Part shown: one piece after another, positions 24,021-32,123 of the stretch | Numbering within the stretch: the first letter of the stretch is position 1 | Layout: each line of letters opens with the position of its first letter | Origin: Avanaerovorax sp964442135 | GTDB lineage: Bacteria; Bacillota; Clostridia; Peptostreptococcales; Anaerovoracaceae | Direction of reading: 5' to 3' | DNA: 64,000 nucleotides | NCBI GenBank assembly: GCA_964442135.1 | Contig: CAYTYN010000002.1 | Span: 31,638-95,637, forward strand | Position numbers and translations under genes: made by a program | The notes under the pieces: model-generated | Seen by the model: only the letters and a program-made list of their open reading frames with translations | The model's database searches: none | What the model was told of the DNA's origin: nothing

Positions 24021-25537
24021 ATTCCACCTCCGAATACTTCGGACGCCGCTTTCTCCGCCAAAGTGAAAAATCCGGCCGGCCCGTCGGGGAAAAAACCTAA
24101 TAATACGGCAATGGCCAGCGCCGCCAAAATAGGTATCAGCATGGCTAACGACGCCTCGCCTCTCCTCTCAGGTCCGTACTCTGAGAACTCCTCTCTAACG
24201 TCCTTACCCGCGAAGGCTATGTAAGATACAGGGAGCAGATATGTCAGGCTCAGAAGAGCGCTGGCTGTCAGTATGAGAAGGAACACCGGCCGCCCTGCCT
24301 GACTTGCCCCTTCCATTATGGTGATCTTGGACAGGAAACCGGGAAGGAAAGGAAGGCCTGCTATTCCCAGGGAAGCCACTGTGAACGCCCCCATGGTAAC
24401 CGGCATTCTCCTGCCTATTCCCCTCATCTCCGTAATGTCGGCTTTGTGGCACGTTACGAATATGGCTCCCGCGCACATGAACAGAGTTATCTTCAGAAAC
24501 GCGTGCGCAGCCATGTGGTAGATGGCTCCGGTAAGTCCCGCCGGCGTCAGCAGGCACACTCCCATGACTATGTAAGAGAGCTGCCCCGCTGTAGAATAAG
24601 CCAGTCTGGCTTTCAAATTGGTCTTCTGTATGGCGATGAGGGAAGAGATGATCACCGTCGCTCCGGCAAGCCAGAGGAGAGCCTGCTCTCCCATACATCT
24701 GTAAAGAGTCTCAGGGCCGAAGGTGTATCCCACCAGCCTTATTATGCAGAAGGCTCCCGCCTTCACTACCGCCACGGCGTGGAGAAGAGCGCTGACCGGA
24801 GTAGGGGCCACCATGGCCGCCGGCAGCCAGCTGTGAAGGGGCATAACCCCTGCCTTGACCGCCCCCGCCGCTGCCATGAGAAGAAATATTCCTGAGGTGA
24901 CCATGTCGTCGGATCCGCCGGCATCCCAGAAACCTCCCGCCACGAAGGAAAGGGTTCCCCATCGGGCGTAGGTATAAACCATGCCTGCGAAGAACAGCTG
25001 TCCGCTCGCCAAAGTGTGTATTAGATATTTTCTGCCCGGATATATTACCTTCCGGTCTCTGTAATGCACTACCAGAGGATATGTAGAAACCGTAAGTATT
25101 TCATAGAATATATAGAAGGTCATCAGATCCGCAGCAAAGCACAAGCCTATGGCTCCGAACATGCAGGAGGCGAAGGCCGCGAAATATCCGGTCTGGTTCT
25201 TCTCCCCGTGGCCTCTCACATATCCTATAGAGTAGACCGACGTCACTATCCACAGACATGAGGCGATACAGGCGAATACCGTACCTGCGCTGTCGGCTTT
25301 CAGCTCCAGGGTCAGACCGTCGGCTATTTCTAAAAGCCTTACCGATATGTCCCGACCTTCTATGACGTAAGGAGCCATGGTGTATACGCAGGCGGCCGTT
25401 GCCGCGGCTCCCACCAGGGTCACAGCTTCTCTCACGTTTCTGTGAACGTGGTTTCCTGCCACTAATATGATTAGTCCTGCCGCCGCCGGAATGAACACGG
25501 CGGAAACGAGGATGATTTTCAGAGCTGCTTCACCCAT
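24017..25537 (-). CDS. Antiporter-like membrane subunit (MrpA-N/NuoL/HyfB family), second copy
   Basis: A 506-residue polytopic protein of the proton_antipo_M family with about 14 helices. The conserved Glu lies in FYIFYEILTVSTYPLV and lysines in GAVKAGVMPLHSWLPAAM and VVKAGAFCIIRLVG. These match proton-path residues of NuoL-type subunits. It sits directly after the MrpD-like gene (no gap) and overlaps the small membrane gene. It probably stands in for the N-terminal part of MrpA. Confidence 0.87.
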   Translation of the reverse strand: MGEAALKIILVSAVFIPAAAGLIILVAGNHVHRNVREAVTLVGAAATAACVYTMAPYVIEGRDISVRLLEIADGLTLELKADSAGTVFACIASCLWIVTSVYSIGYVRGHGEKNQTGYFAAFASCMFGAIGLCFAADLMTFYIFYEILTVSTYPLVVHYRDRKVIYPGRKYLIHTLASGQLFFAGMVYTYARWGTLSFVAGGFWDAGGSDDMVTSGIFLLMAAAGAVKAGVMPLHSWLPAAMVAPTPVSALLHAVAVVKAGAFCIIRLVGYTFGPETLYRCMGEQALLWLAGATVIISSLIAIQKTNLKARLAYSTAGQLSYIVMGVCLLTPAGLTGAIYHMAAHAFLKITLFMCAGAIFVTCHKADITEMRGIGRRMPVTMGAFTVASLGIAGLPFLPGFLSKITIMEGASQAGRPVFLLILTASALLSLTYLLPVSYIAFAGKDVREEFSEYGPERRGEASLAMLIPILAALAIAVLLGFFPDGPAGFFTLAEKAASEVFGGGI

Positions 25538-27067
25538 CTAAATCACCTCCCTTATGGCAGGCGCCAGTATTTCGACCAGACGGGAGTTGAATATTCCGGC
25601 CAAAATTATGCAAAGGGCGCTGACCCCTATGGCAAGGAGCATGGGAATCGGAAGCTCCGGCTTCCATCTGCCCGAGTCTCGATCCTTCGGTCCGGATTTC
25701 GTGTCCGCGGCCGTACCCTTAGATCGGCCGGATGCTTCCTTGCCCATGAACATGTTTTCAAAGAGCCGGAAGAAGTATACGGCGTTTAAAAGGCTGCTGA
25801 GTACGAGTATGAATATGAAGATATACGCTCCCTTCTCCGCCGCTCCCAGAGCAAGATACCACTTGCTGAAGAATCCGGCCAGAGGCGGTATGCCTATCAT
25901 GGAAAGGGAGGCTATGACCATAGCCGCGGCTGTCAGGGGCATTTTCCCGTATATCTGTCCGAACCTTTTCATATCCGTTTCCCCATATCTGTACTGTATG
26001 GCGCCGGAGCAGAAGAAGAGACAGCTTTTCATGAGGGCGTGGCCGATAATGTGTATTGCCGCCCCTATAAGGCCGTAGAATCCGGTGATGGTCATTCCTA
26101 TTCCCACATAGCCTATCTGGGCTAAACTGGAATATGCCAGCATGCTTCTGAAATCTGTCTGCCTTACGGCCTTCAGGGAACCGTATATCATGCCTGTGGC
26201 TGCCATAACCCCTACGACCACGAGAAATCTTTCAACGTACTGGGTATTGGCATTGAATACGTAGAAGAAGAACCTTATCATAACGTAGGCCGGCACCTTT
26301 CCCATAACTCCCGCTATGAGAGGCGCCGCTCCCGGATGGGCGTTGGTATATGCGGCAGGCTGCCATCCATGGAGAGGGAAGAGGGCTGCCTTGATACCGA
26401 AACCCACTACAAAGAACGCCATGGCCACCATAGTCGTTCCGGAGCTTAGCACCGGCCCCACCAGCCCTGACATATCGTACATGTTCAGCGTCCCCGTCTC
26501 GCCGTACAGAAAAGCTACCCCGAGAAGATAAAATGTGGCTCCGATAGTTCCCATCATCAGATAGCGAAAAGCCGATAAAACCCCTTTGTCACCTTCCATG
26601 GCTATTAGAGCATATCCTGAAAGAGAGGTTATCTCCAGGAATACGTAAAGGTTGAAAACGTCTCCTGTGGACGTCATCCCTAAAAGTCCGCAGATCAGCA
26701 TGGACAGGAGAGAATAATAACCGAAGCTTCGGAACCTGCTTTTTCCCTTCATGAAGGGGAGACTGTATACAGCGCTGAGGAAACCGATACCGCTGATGAG
26801 CACCAGAAGAACGCCGCTTAGGGCATCCAGGGAAAACTCAATCCCGTAAGGAGGTTCCCATCCTCCGAACCAGTAGCTTATATGTCCCTGCTCCACTATC
26901 CTTTCAAGCTGGACTATGGACAGAAGAAAGGAGCATCCGACAAGAACTATGACTGCCAGTCTTCCGGCACTGCGGCTGAAGTGGGAAATCAGAGGGCAGA
27001 CAAGAGCACCCAGCATGGGAAGGAGGGGTACCAGCACGGGAAGGTTAGCAATGATCAGATCAACCAT
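25538..27067 (-). CDS. mrpD: Na+/H+ antiporter subunit MrpD-like
   Basis: A 509-residue membrane protein with about 14 helices, the proton_antipo_M Glu in FNLYVFLEITSLSGYALI and Lys in FGIKAALFPLHGWQPAAY. It follows mrpC and overlaps it by eight bases, the place of MrpD in Mrp and of MbhH in membrane hydrogenases. It would carry out cation/proton exchange with the other subunits. Confidence 0.88.
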   Translation of the reverse strand: MVDLIIANLPVLVPLLPMLGALVCPLISHFSRSAGRLAVIVLVGCSFLLSIVQLERIVEQGHISYWFGGWEPPYGIEFSLDALSGVLLVLISGIGFLSAVYSLPFMKGKSRFRSFGYYSLLSMLICGLLGMTSTGDVFNLYVFLEITSLSGYALIAMEGDKGVLSAFRYLMMGTIGATFYLLGVAFLYGETGTLNMYDMSGLVGPVLSSGTTMVAMAFFVVGFGIKAALFPLHGWQPAAYTNAHPGAAPLIAGVMGKVPAYVMIRFFFYVFNANTQYVERFLVVVGVMAATGMIYGSLKAVRQTDFRSMLAYSSLAQIGYVGIGMTITGFYGLIGAAIHIIGHALMKSCLFFCSGAIQYRYGETDMKRFGQIYGKMPLTAAAMVIASLSMIGIPPLAGFFSKWYLALGAAEKGAYIFIFILVLSSLLNAVYFFRLFENMFMGKEASGRSKGTAADTKSGPKDRDSGRWKPELPIPMLLAIGVSALCIILAGIFNSRLVEILAPAIREVI

Positions 27068-27449
27068 CGTTCCGCTCCCCCTTCTCCGCTTCCAGAATAT
27101 CCTCTTCCTCTATGGAGCCGAACTTTTCCTTAATCCTCATGAGAAGAGCCAGACCCACTCCGCTGGTACCCAGACTTACCACTATGGCAGTCAGCATCTG
27201 GGCGTGGGGCAGCGGGTTCACGTAATCCTCCGCCACGGGATCCGCCCCTGTAACCACCGGAATGGTTCCGCCGTCTTTCTCTCCCAGGCACAGAAAGAAA
27301 AAGATCGCCGCCACCTGCATCATGTTCATACATATCAGCTTTTTCATATAATTTCCGCAAACAGCCATGCCGAACATTCCCAGGAAGAGGAGCACCACCG
27401 TAAGGGTGTATATTCCCTTTTCAGCGAGAAACTGATTGATTACTTCCAT
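27060..27449 (-). CDS. mrpC: Na+/H+ antiporter subunit MrpC (NuoK-like)
   Basis: A 129-residue protein with three membrane helices, related to NuoK: a first helix TLTVVLLFLGMFGMAV, a second with conserved MNMMQVAAIFFFL, and a third near LTAIVVSLGTSGVGLALLMRI. The C-terminus is charged. Its ATG lies inside the end of mrpB (29-base overlap). Confidence 0.92.
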   Translation of the reverse strand: MEVINQFLAEKGIYTLTVVLLFLGMFGMAVCGNYMKKLICMNMMQVAAIFFFLCLGEKDGGTIPVVTGADPVAEDYVNPLPHAQMLTAIVVSLGTSGVGLALLMRIKEKFGSIEEEDILEAEKGERNDG

Positions 27450-28227
27450 CGTTGAGATTGTTCCTTTCTACCACTGCTTCCAGTATGGTTATTACAGTAC
27501 CCATAACTCCTATGGTTACGCCGATTTCTATCAAAAGTATCCCTGTGGCGTGAAGCTCCGAGGCGGTTTCCGCGCCGAAGGGAAGCTTTTCATATTCTAA
27601 GAATCGGCCGCCGTTCAGGAGGGAAAGCATTCCTAAGAGAAGCTCTATGAGAACTCCGCATGCCGCCACACAGGAAGAAAAATGCTGAGTGATCCTCAGC
27701 CTGTTTTTCCCCAGATCGGCAAACATGACGTAGATTATAAAGGACGCAGCCATAAGTGCTCCCGCCTGAAATCCTCCGCCCAGAGAAAGCTCGCTGTGGA
27801 CGAGTACGTATACGGCGTAAACTAAAATGATGGGAATCAGCACCGGCATGGCCACTCTCGCTTCTATGCCGCCGAAGCTTCTGACGGCGCGAAACATTTC
27901 CGCGTCCCAGTGCCGCTTCAGCCTGTCGGACAGAATCATCGCCACCGCCACTCCGGCCAAGAACATGTGTCCGGTCTCAAGAAGAGTATTGAACCCTCTG
28001 AAGTCGGCCAGCACAGCTGTGACCAGACTGGAGGAATGGACCAGCTCCGGAGCTTCCTCTATGTAATAGTCGGAAACATGGGTGTTAGGAGCCGAATTCG
28101 GGTCTCCTATGGCCGGAAGTCTGTCCACTATGGAAAACATAAGGACTGTCAGGGCGATGAGAAGCACCATCCCAACGATCTTAAAGGCGGATTTTTCCAT
28201 CACCTTATTGAGTTTTCTCTCCATCAC
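27421..28227 (-). CDS. mrpB: Na+/H+ antiporter subunit MrpB (MnhB domain) with N-terminal MbhE-like part
   Basis: A 268-residue protein. Residues about 15-95 resemble MbhE (one helix, then an extracytoplasmic loop), and residues 100-260 are the MnhB domain with four helices (LSLGGGFQAGALMAASFII). In membrane-bound hydrogenases and archaeal Mrp-like systems these are two genes; here they are one. It overlaps the DUF4040 gene before it by four bases. Confidence 0.87.
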   Translation of the reverse strand: MMERKLNKVMEKSAFKIVGMVLLIALTVLMFSIVDRLPAIGDPNSAPNTHVSDYYIEEAPELVHSSSLVTAVLADFRGFNTLLETGHMFLAGVAVAMILSDRLKRHWDAEMFRAVRSFGGIEARVAMPVLIPIILVYAVYVLVHSELSLGGGFQAGALMAASFIIYVMFADLGKNRLRITQHFSSCVAACGVLIELLLGMLSLLNGGRFLEYEKLPFGAETASELHATGILLIEIGVTIGVMGTVITILEAVVERNNLNDGSNQSVSR

Positions 28228-28466
28228 TTACACCACCTGTCAGTCGTCCTGAGAGATATGACAAAGTAAATGGTGGATATGACGCCGATGGCAGCCTCGG
28301 TAAACGCCACGTCCGGCGCCCCTACCATAATGTACAGCACCATGGCGCAAAAGCTGAACCCGCAGTAGATTATAGTAGATGATAAGAGGTCCTTGCTCAG
28401 TATTATGACTATGGCTATACCGATCATAAACAAAAGCACCACCGCCTCCATGAGAAGTGTATTCAT
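28224..28466 (-). CDS. DUF4040/MbhD-like subunit (split-off part of MrpA)
   Basis: An 80-residue protein with two to three membrane helices and the motif SSTIIYCGFSFCAMVLYIMVG then APDVAFTEAAIG, typical for the DUF4040 (MbhD) segment. In ordinary Mrp this is fused into the C-terminus of MrpA; as a separate gene it follows the Mbh layout. It overlaps mrpG and mrpB. Confidence 0.88.
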   Translation of the reverse strand: MNTLLMEAVVLLFMIGIAIVIILSKDLLSSTIIYCGFSFCAMVLYIMVGAPDVAFTEAAIGVISTIYFVISLRTTDRWCK

Positions 28467-28798
28467 TCCTGTTGCTTCCTTTCCTTATTCACCGCCGGTT
28501 TAATTTTTCCCGCTCTCAGCGCCGATTTTCCGATGAGATGGGTACCTATGGGATTGGTTATCATGACAACTATAATTATGACGACTATCTTAGCGGATAC
28601 CAGATCCGGTCCCTGAATAATGATAAGACCTATACACGTCAAGTCGATTCCTACCGTCTTTCCTACCCCGGAGGCGTGAAGCCTGGACATAAAATCGGGA
28701 AGCTTCAGTATTCCGTAAGCGGAGCTGAACATAAAGAAAAAACCGGCGGCGATGAAAAAACCTGCTATACAAAGTCTTAAGGCGGAAATATCGCTCAT
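28463..28798 (-). CDS. mrpG: Na+/H+ antiporter subunit MrpG
   Basis: A 111-residue protein with three membrane helices and the MnhG/PhaG motif LPDFMSRLHASGVGKTVGIDL. It overlaps mrpF by four bases upstream and the DUF4040 gene by four downstream. Confidence 0.93.
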   Translation of the reverse strand: MSDISALRLCIAGFFIAAGFFFMFSSAYGILKLPDFMSRLHASGVGKTVGIDLTCIGLIIIQGPDLVSAKIVVIIIVVMITNPIGTHLIGKSALRAGKIKPAVNKERKQQE

Positions 28799-29118
28799 AT
28801 GGATTCACCTCCCCGCCCATCTGGGTTCGGCTCATCCTTCTCCTCTTCCCCCTTAGAGGCTTTTTCACCTAGGTAACGAGCTATTATCACGACGCTGAGA
28901 AAGCTTACGATGCCGTAAGACAGGGCTATGTCCACATACTCATCCTGTCTTCCGCCGGCAAATCCCGCAATCAACAGTGCGATGATGACGTCGATACCGA
29001 TGGCGAAAATGCCGTTGAGCCTGTCGAAGGCGTCCGGTCCCTTAATCACTCTGATCAGCGTCATCCCCATTACGGCTATGACGGCCATGAGTAGAAAATC
29101 GAAAATTCCGCCCATCAC
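28795..29118 (-). CDS. mrpF: Na+/H+ antiporter subunit MrpF
   Basis: A 107-residue protein with three membrane helices and the MrpF motif LIRVIKGPDAFDRLNGIFAI, with YVDIALSYGIVSF in the last helix. The acidic C-terminal tail is not part of the core. It overlaps mrpE by four bases. Confidence 0.93.
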   Translation of the reverse strand: MMGGIFDFLLMAVIAVMGMTLIRVIKGPDAFDRLNGIFAIGIDVIIALLIAGFAGGRQDEYVDIALSYGIVSFLSVVIIARYLGEKASKGEEEKDEPNPDGRGGESI

Positions 29119-29615
29119 CGAACCTCCCCTCCTTCTCTAAAAAGCCACGCCACCCTGTTCATCATTTCACCGGACAGAATTGCTTCCGCGGCAGAATCCG
29201 TAAGGGCGTGGATCATAATTTCATCTTCTTTTATATCTACTGCTATCGAACCGGGAGTTAGGGTTACGGAGTTTATGAGAAAGACTGTAGCCGTTGGATT
29301 TTCGAATCCGCATCTTATGCAGATAATCTGCGGCGACATGCGTCCCCCGAATATGACTGTCCGGCATACGTCGACAGCGGAGACGAATATTTCTTTAAAG
29401 AGCCATATCAGGTACATAACCAGCCTGACCGGGTTTACGTCTGTTATAAAAAAAATCTTCCCCTTGGCCGTCACCTTCATCATAGGCAGGCATATGAGGG
29501 CAACCAGAGCGGAGCAGACGGCTCCGATTATGAGGAGATCAGCTTCAAACCGTCCTGAGAGGATGATCCAGAACAGATACAGGATCCCTGTTCCGCAGAT
29601 CCATCTTTTAACCAT
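29115..29615 (-). CDS. mrpE: Na+/H+ antiporter subunit MrpE, first gene of the operon
   Basis: A 166-residue protein with two membrane helices at the N-terminus and a soluble C-terminal domain; VRLVMYLIWLFKEIFVSAVDV and NSVTLTPGSIAVDI are MnhE signatures. It is preceded by a GGGAAGGGGG ribosome site, a terminator hairpin and a consensus promoter, which together form a candidate attenuator controlling the nine-gene operon. Confidence 0.93.
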   Translation of the reverse strand: MVKRWICGTGILYLFWIILSGRFEADLLIIGAVCSALVALICLPMMKVTAKGKIFFITDVNPVRLVMYLIWLFKEIFVSAVDVCRTVIFGGRMSPQIICIRCGFENPTATVFLINSVTLTPGSIAVDIKEDEIMIHALTDSAAEAILSGEMMNRVAWLFREGGEVR

Positions 29616-29696
29616 AAAGCCCCCTTCCCATACATATAAAAAAGGTGCGCAAGGTTGTTAAAAGCCTTTCGCACCGGTCAAAACCTCCGCACCTAT
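29616..29696 (-). promoter_or_regulatory. Structured leader of the mrp operon: candidate ion riboswitch/attenuator
   Basis: The transcript expected from the 29702-29730 promoter begins near 29695 and reads GGTGCGGAGGTT, TTGACC, GGTGCGAAAGGC, then a terminator and only then the mrpE ribosome site. GGTGCG occurs twice (29688-29693 and 29670-29675); both copies can pair with the single CGCACC in the terminator's right arm. That gives mutually exclusive folds, as in riboswitches. From memory it resembles the DUF1646 (Na+-I) motif, and Na+/H+ antiporter genes are a fitting target, but I could not compare it to the consensus. Confidence 0.6.
29638..29675 (-). terminator. Intrinsic terminator inside the mrp leader
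   Basis: On the minus strand GGTGCGAAAGG pairs with CCTTGCGCACC (one mismatch) around a ten-base loop and is followed by six T. It lies between promoter and mrpE, so it must be conditional for the operon to be expressed. It also stops read-through from sppA. Confidence 0.8.
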
Positions 29697-29701
29697 TAAA
29701 A

Positions 29702-29730
29702 ATTCTACATGAATACCGGTTTTCTGTCAA
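29702..29730 (-). promoter_or_regulatory. Promoter of the mrp operon
   Basis: On the minus strand TTGACA (29725-29730), 17 bases, TAGAAT (29702-29707): close to the sigma-A consensus. It lies between the sppA stop and the attenuator. Confidence 0.85.
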
Positions 29731-29774
29731 TAATTCAGCAGTAAATAGGCCGTCGATTGTTTACAGAACAGTCT

Positions 29775-30893
29775 CTATTTTCTCGCATTGCAGAGATAGG
29801 TGATGGTAAAGGCGCTGTTCTCTTCTATGAGACTGAACAGCTCCGCATACTCTCCCCCTTCGGACTCCTCAGTAACCTTTTCTGCAATGCCCAGAATCAC
29901 ATCCCAAATAGACGTCCCTGACTGGTATTCCATGACGTTTATAGCGCACCCATACAGATCGTAGGCGGCGAACATATCCTCGTAGGCCTCCTCCAGCTCT
30001 CCAACGGCGTCTATAAGCCCGTTTTCCAGAGCCTGTCCCGCCGTGTAGACTCTTCCGTCCGCTATTTCTCTCACCTCTGCCTCGGTCATATTTCTGCCTT
30101 CCGCGACGACGGCCACGAATTTATCAAAGGCGTCGTCTACCAGCCCCTGATATATTTCCACCTGTTCATCGGTAAGGGGCTGAGTGGAATCTCCCATTCC
30201 CTTGTTCTCGCCGGAGGTGACGTTTATAGCCTTTATCCCCAGGCTGTCCAGCAGCTCGGAGAAGTCGTACAGAGTTCCGACTATGACTCCTATGGAACCG
30301 GTCCAGCAGTTTTCATTGGCATATATCTTATCCGCTCCCGCAGACACGTAATATCCGCCTGACGCCGCCATGGAGCCCATGTAAACGTAAACAGGTCTTC
30401 CCGTCTCCTCCTGATAATTCCTTATTGCCTTATATACTTCAGCGGTGGCGTAGGTGCTTCCTCCCGGGGAGTCCACATACAGCATTATGCCCTTATTATA
30501 CCCGTCGTCTGTCAGGGATTGGATTCTTTCAAGGATCCAGTCCTGACTGTAGCCGTCTCCGCTGTTACCATTCGTAATAGTCCCCTCCAGGTGAAGCTCA
30601 GCTACGTATTCGCTGTCGTATACATAGGCTTCCTCATCCGAAGACAAAAATTGGGACACCTTATGAGAGCATGAAACGCCTGCCAGCACTATGACCAAAA
30701 GGACGGCAAGAAATATGGCAAGGCTCTTCTTCCATCCGCCTTTTCTTCGCCCGCCTGCCCATGTATAGCCGGCTGAACCCCCTCCGCCGAAATCCCCTGC
30801 GGTATATGCCGGTCCGTTTCCCGCTCCGTCCTCGCTCCGATACGTATATACCGGACCTCCGCCGTTTCTTTCGTTTACGTTTCTGTCATCCAT
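29775..30893 (-). CDS. sppA: Signal peptide peptidase SppA (S49 family)
   Basis: A 372-residue membrane-anchored serine protease of the short, Bacillus-like type. A Gly/Tyr-rich cytoplasmic stretch of about 50 residues precedes one membrane helix (about 56-76). The catalytic pair is Ser178 (MAASGGYYVS) and Lys231 (GENKGMGDS), 53 residues apart, as in Bacillus SppA. It degrades leftover signal peptides. It lies 23 bases after the aminotransferase gene in the same direction, so it may be read from the cyclodeaminase promoter. Confidence 0.93.
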   Translation of the reverse strand: MDDRNVNERNGGGPVYTYRSEDGAGNGPAYTAGDFGGGGSAGYTWAGGRRKGGWKKSLAIFLAVLLVIVLAGVSCSHKVSQFLSSDEEAYVYDSEYVAELHLEGTITNGNSGDGYSQDWILERIQSLTDDGYNKGIMLYVDSPGGSTYATAEVYKAIRNYQEETGRPVYVYMGSMAASGGYYVSAGADKIYANENCWTGSIGVIVGTLYDFSELLDSLGIKAINVTSGENKGMGDSTQPLTDEQVEIYQGLVDDAFDKFVAVVAEGRNMTEAEVREIADGRVYTAGQALENGLIDAVGELEEAYEDMFAAYDLYGCAINVMEYQSGTSIWDVILGIAEKVTEESEGGEYAELFSLIEENSAFTITYLCNARK

Positions 30894-30916
30894 AGTAAGT
30901 CCCCCTGTCTTAAAGT

Positions 30917-32089
30917 CTACTGAAATTCTTTCATCTTCTCTATCCTGTCAAAGGCGTCCCCCAGCACGTCGGTATTGACAGTGCAGGCGATCCTGAGATA
31001 GCCTTCTCCGCAGCTTCCGAAGGCGTTTCCCGGAAGCATGAGAACGTGAGCCTCTTTCAAAATGAGATCGGCCGCCTCCACAGACGTGAGTCCGCTCTCT
31101 TTTATATTTATGAACAGATAGAAGCTGCCCTTAGGCGGGTATATGACCGAAAGCTTAGGTATCATGTTTATACGCTCTGCCGCATAGAACATCCTCTTCT
31201 TATACTCCTCGATCATAGGAGGCTGTATCTCGTTTCTGTGTCTCAGAGCATATATGGCCGCTCTCTGAGATATGGACGGCGCGGTGAACACCACGTTTTC
31301 ATTTATCTGCTGAATGGTCCTGATCAGATAGTCAGGAGCTATTATGTTTCCTATCCTCCATCCCGTCATGGTGAAATTCTTGGAGAAGGAGTTCAGGATT
31401 ATGGTCCTCTCTCTCATGCCGTCCAAGGACCCTATAGGCACGAACGGATTCTCATAGCTGAAGGCCGTATATATGTCGTCGGAAATGACGATGAGATCGT
31501 ATTTCTCCGCTATTGCGGCAATCTTCTCCATAGTATCCGTTGTAAGGCAGCTTCCCGTAGGATTGCCGGGCGAATTTATGACGAGGGCCTTAGTCCTCTC
31601 CGTAATAAGGCTCTCCAGTCTGTCCGCAGCAATCTGAAAGTCTTCCTCCTCATAGGTGGGAAGCTCTACAGGTATACCTCCGGCCAGCTCCACCTGCTGG
31701 GGATACGGTGTGAAGTAAGGAGCCTGGAGTATCACCTCATCACCGTCGTCCAGGATCGCTTCCAGTGCCAGATACATTCCCAGACATGCCGACGCGGTGA
31801 CGAAGACCTCCTCGTCCTTTACCTCCATAGCGTACTCTTCTCTGTAGTACCTGCATATCTCTTCTCTTAGCTCCGGATCTCCCCGGAAATCGGTGTACTT
31901 CGTGTGTCCGGCCTTGGCGTCCCTAAAGGCTCCGTCGATGATTATGCCGTCTGTTATGAGGTCCGGATCTCCCAGACTGAGATTTATGACGTCGTCAAAG
32001 GTTTTAGCCAGCACATCGGACTGACCCATGGCTGTGCTCTGATCCTTCCAGTATCTCTTAGCGATAAACCTGTGCTTCACCCTTTTCAC
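30917..32089 (-). CDS. Class I/II pyridoxal-phosphate aminotransferase
   Basis: A 390-residue fold-type I aminotransferase. SLGDPDL near the start, the SPGNPTG loop (172-178), Asp204 that bonds the PLP ring, Lys237 in NSFSKNFTMTGWRIG for the Schiff base, and the C-terminal Arg region RIACTVNT are all present. It would move an amino group between an amino acid (aspartate, aromatic or branched) and 2-oxoglutarate; specificity is not visible. It lies 34 bases after the cyclodeaminase-family gene and probably acts in the same amino-acid pathway. Confidence 0.9.
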   Translation of the reverse strand: MKRVKHRFIAKRYWKDQSTAMGQSDVLAKTFDDVINLSLGDPDLITDGIIIDGAFRDAKAGHTKYTDFRGDPELREEICRYYREEYAMEVKDEEVFVTASACLGMYLALEAILDDGDEVILQAPYFTPYPQQVELAGGIPVELPTYEEEDFQIAADRLESLITERTKALVINSPGNPTGSCLTTDTMEKIAAIAEKYDLIVISDDIYTAFSYENPFVPIGSLDGMRERTIILNSFSKNFTMTGWRIGNIIAPDYLIRTIQQINENVVFTAPSISQRAAIYALRHRNEIQPPMIEEYKKRMFYAAERINMIPKLSVIYPPKGSFYLFINIKESGLTSVEAADLILKEAHVLMLPGNAFGSCGEGYLRIACTVNTDVLGDAFDRIEKMKEFQ

Positions 32090-32123
32090 GCTCCCTCTTT
32101 TCCCTGTCTCCCCCCTGATTATA

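Noticed and set aside
23776..24027. Alternative 83-residue frame in the small mrp gene
   Set aside because: The 91-residue frame has start and stop overlaps with both neighbours and a clean membrane helix; this one has neither.
31046..31870. Plus-strand open frame of 274 codons
   Set aside because: Antisense to the aminotransferase gene with all its PLP motifs.
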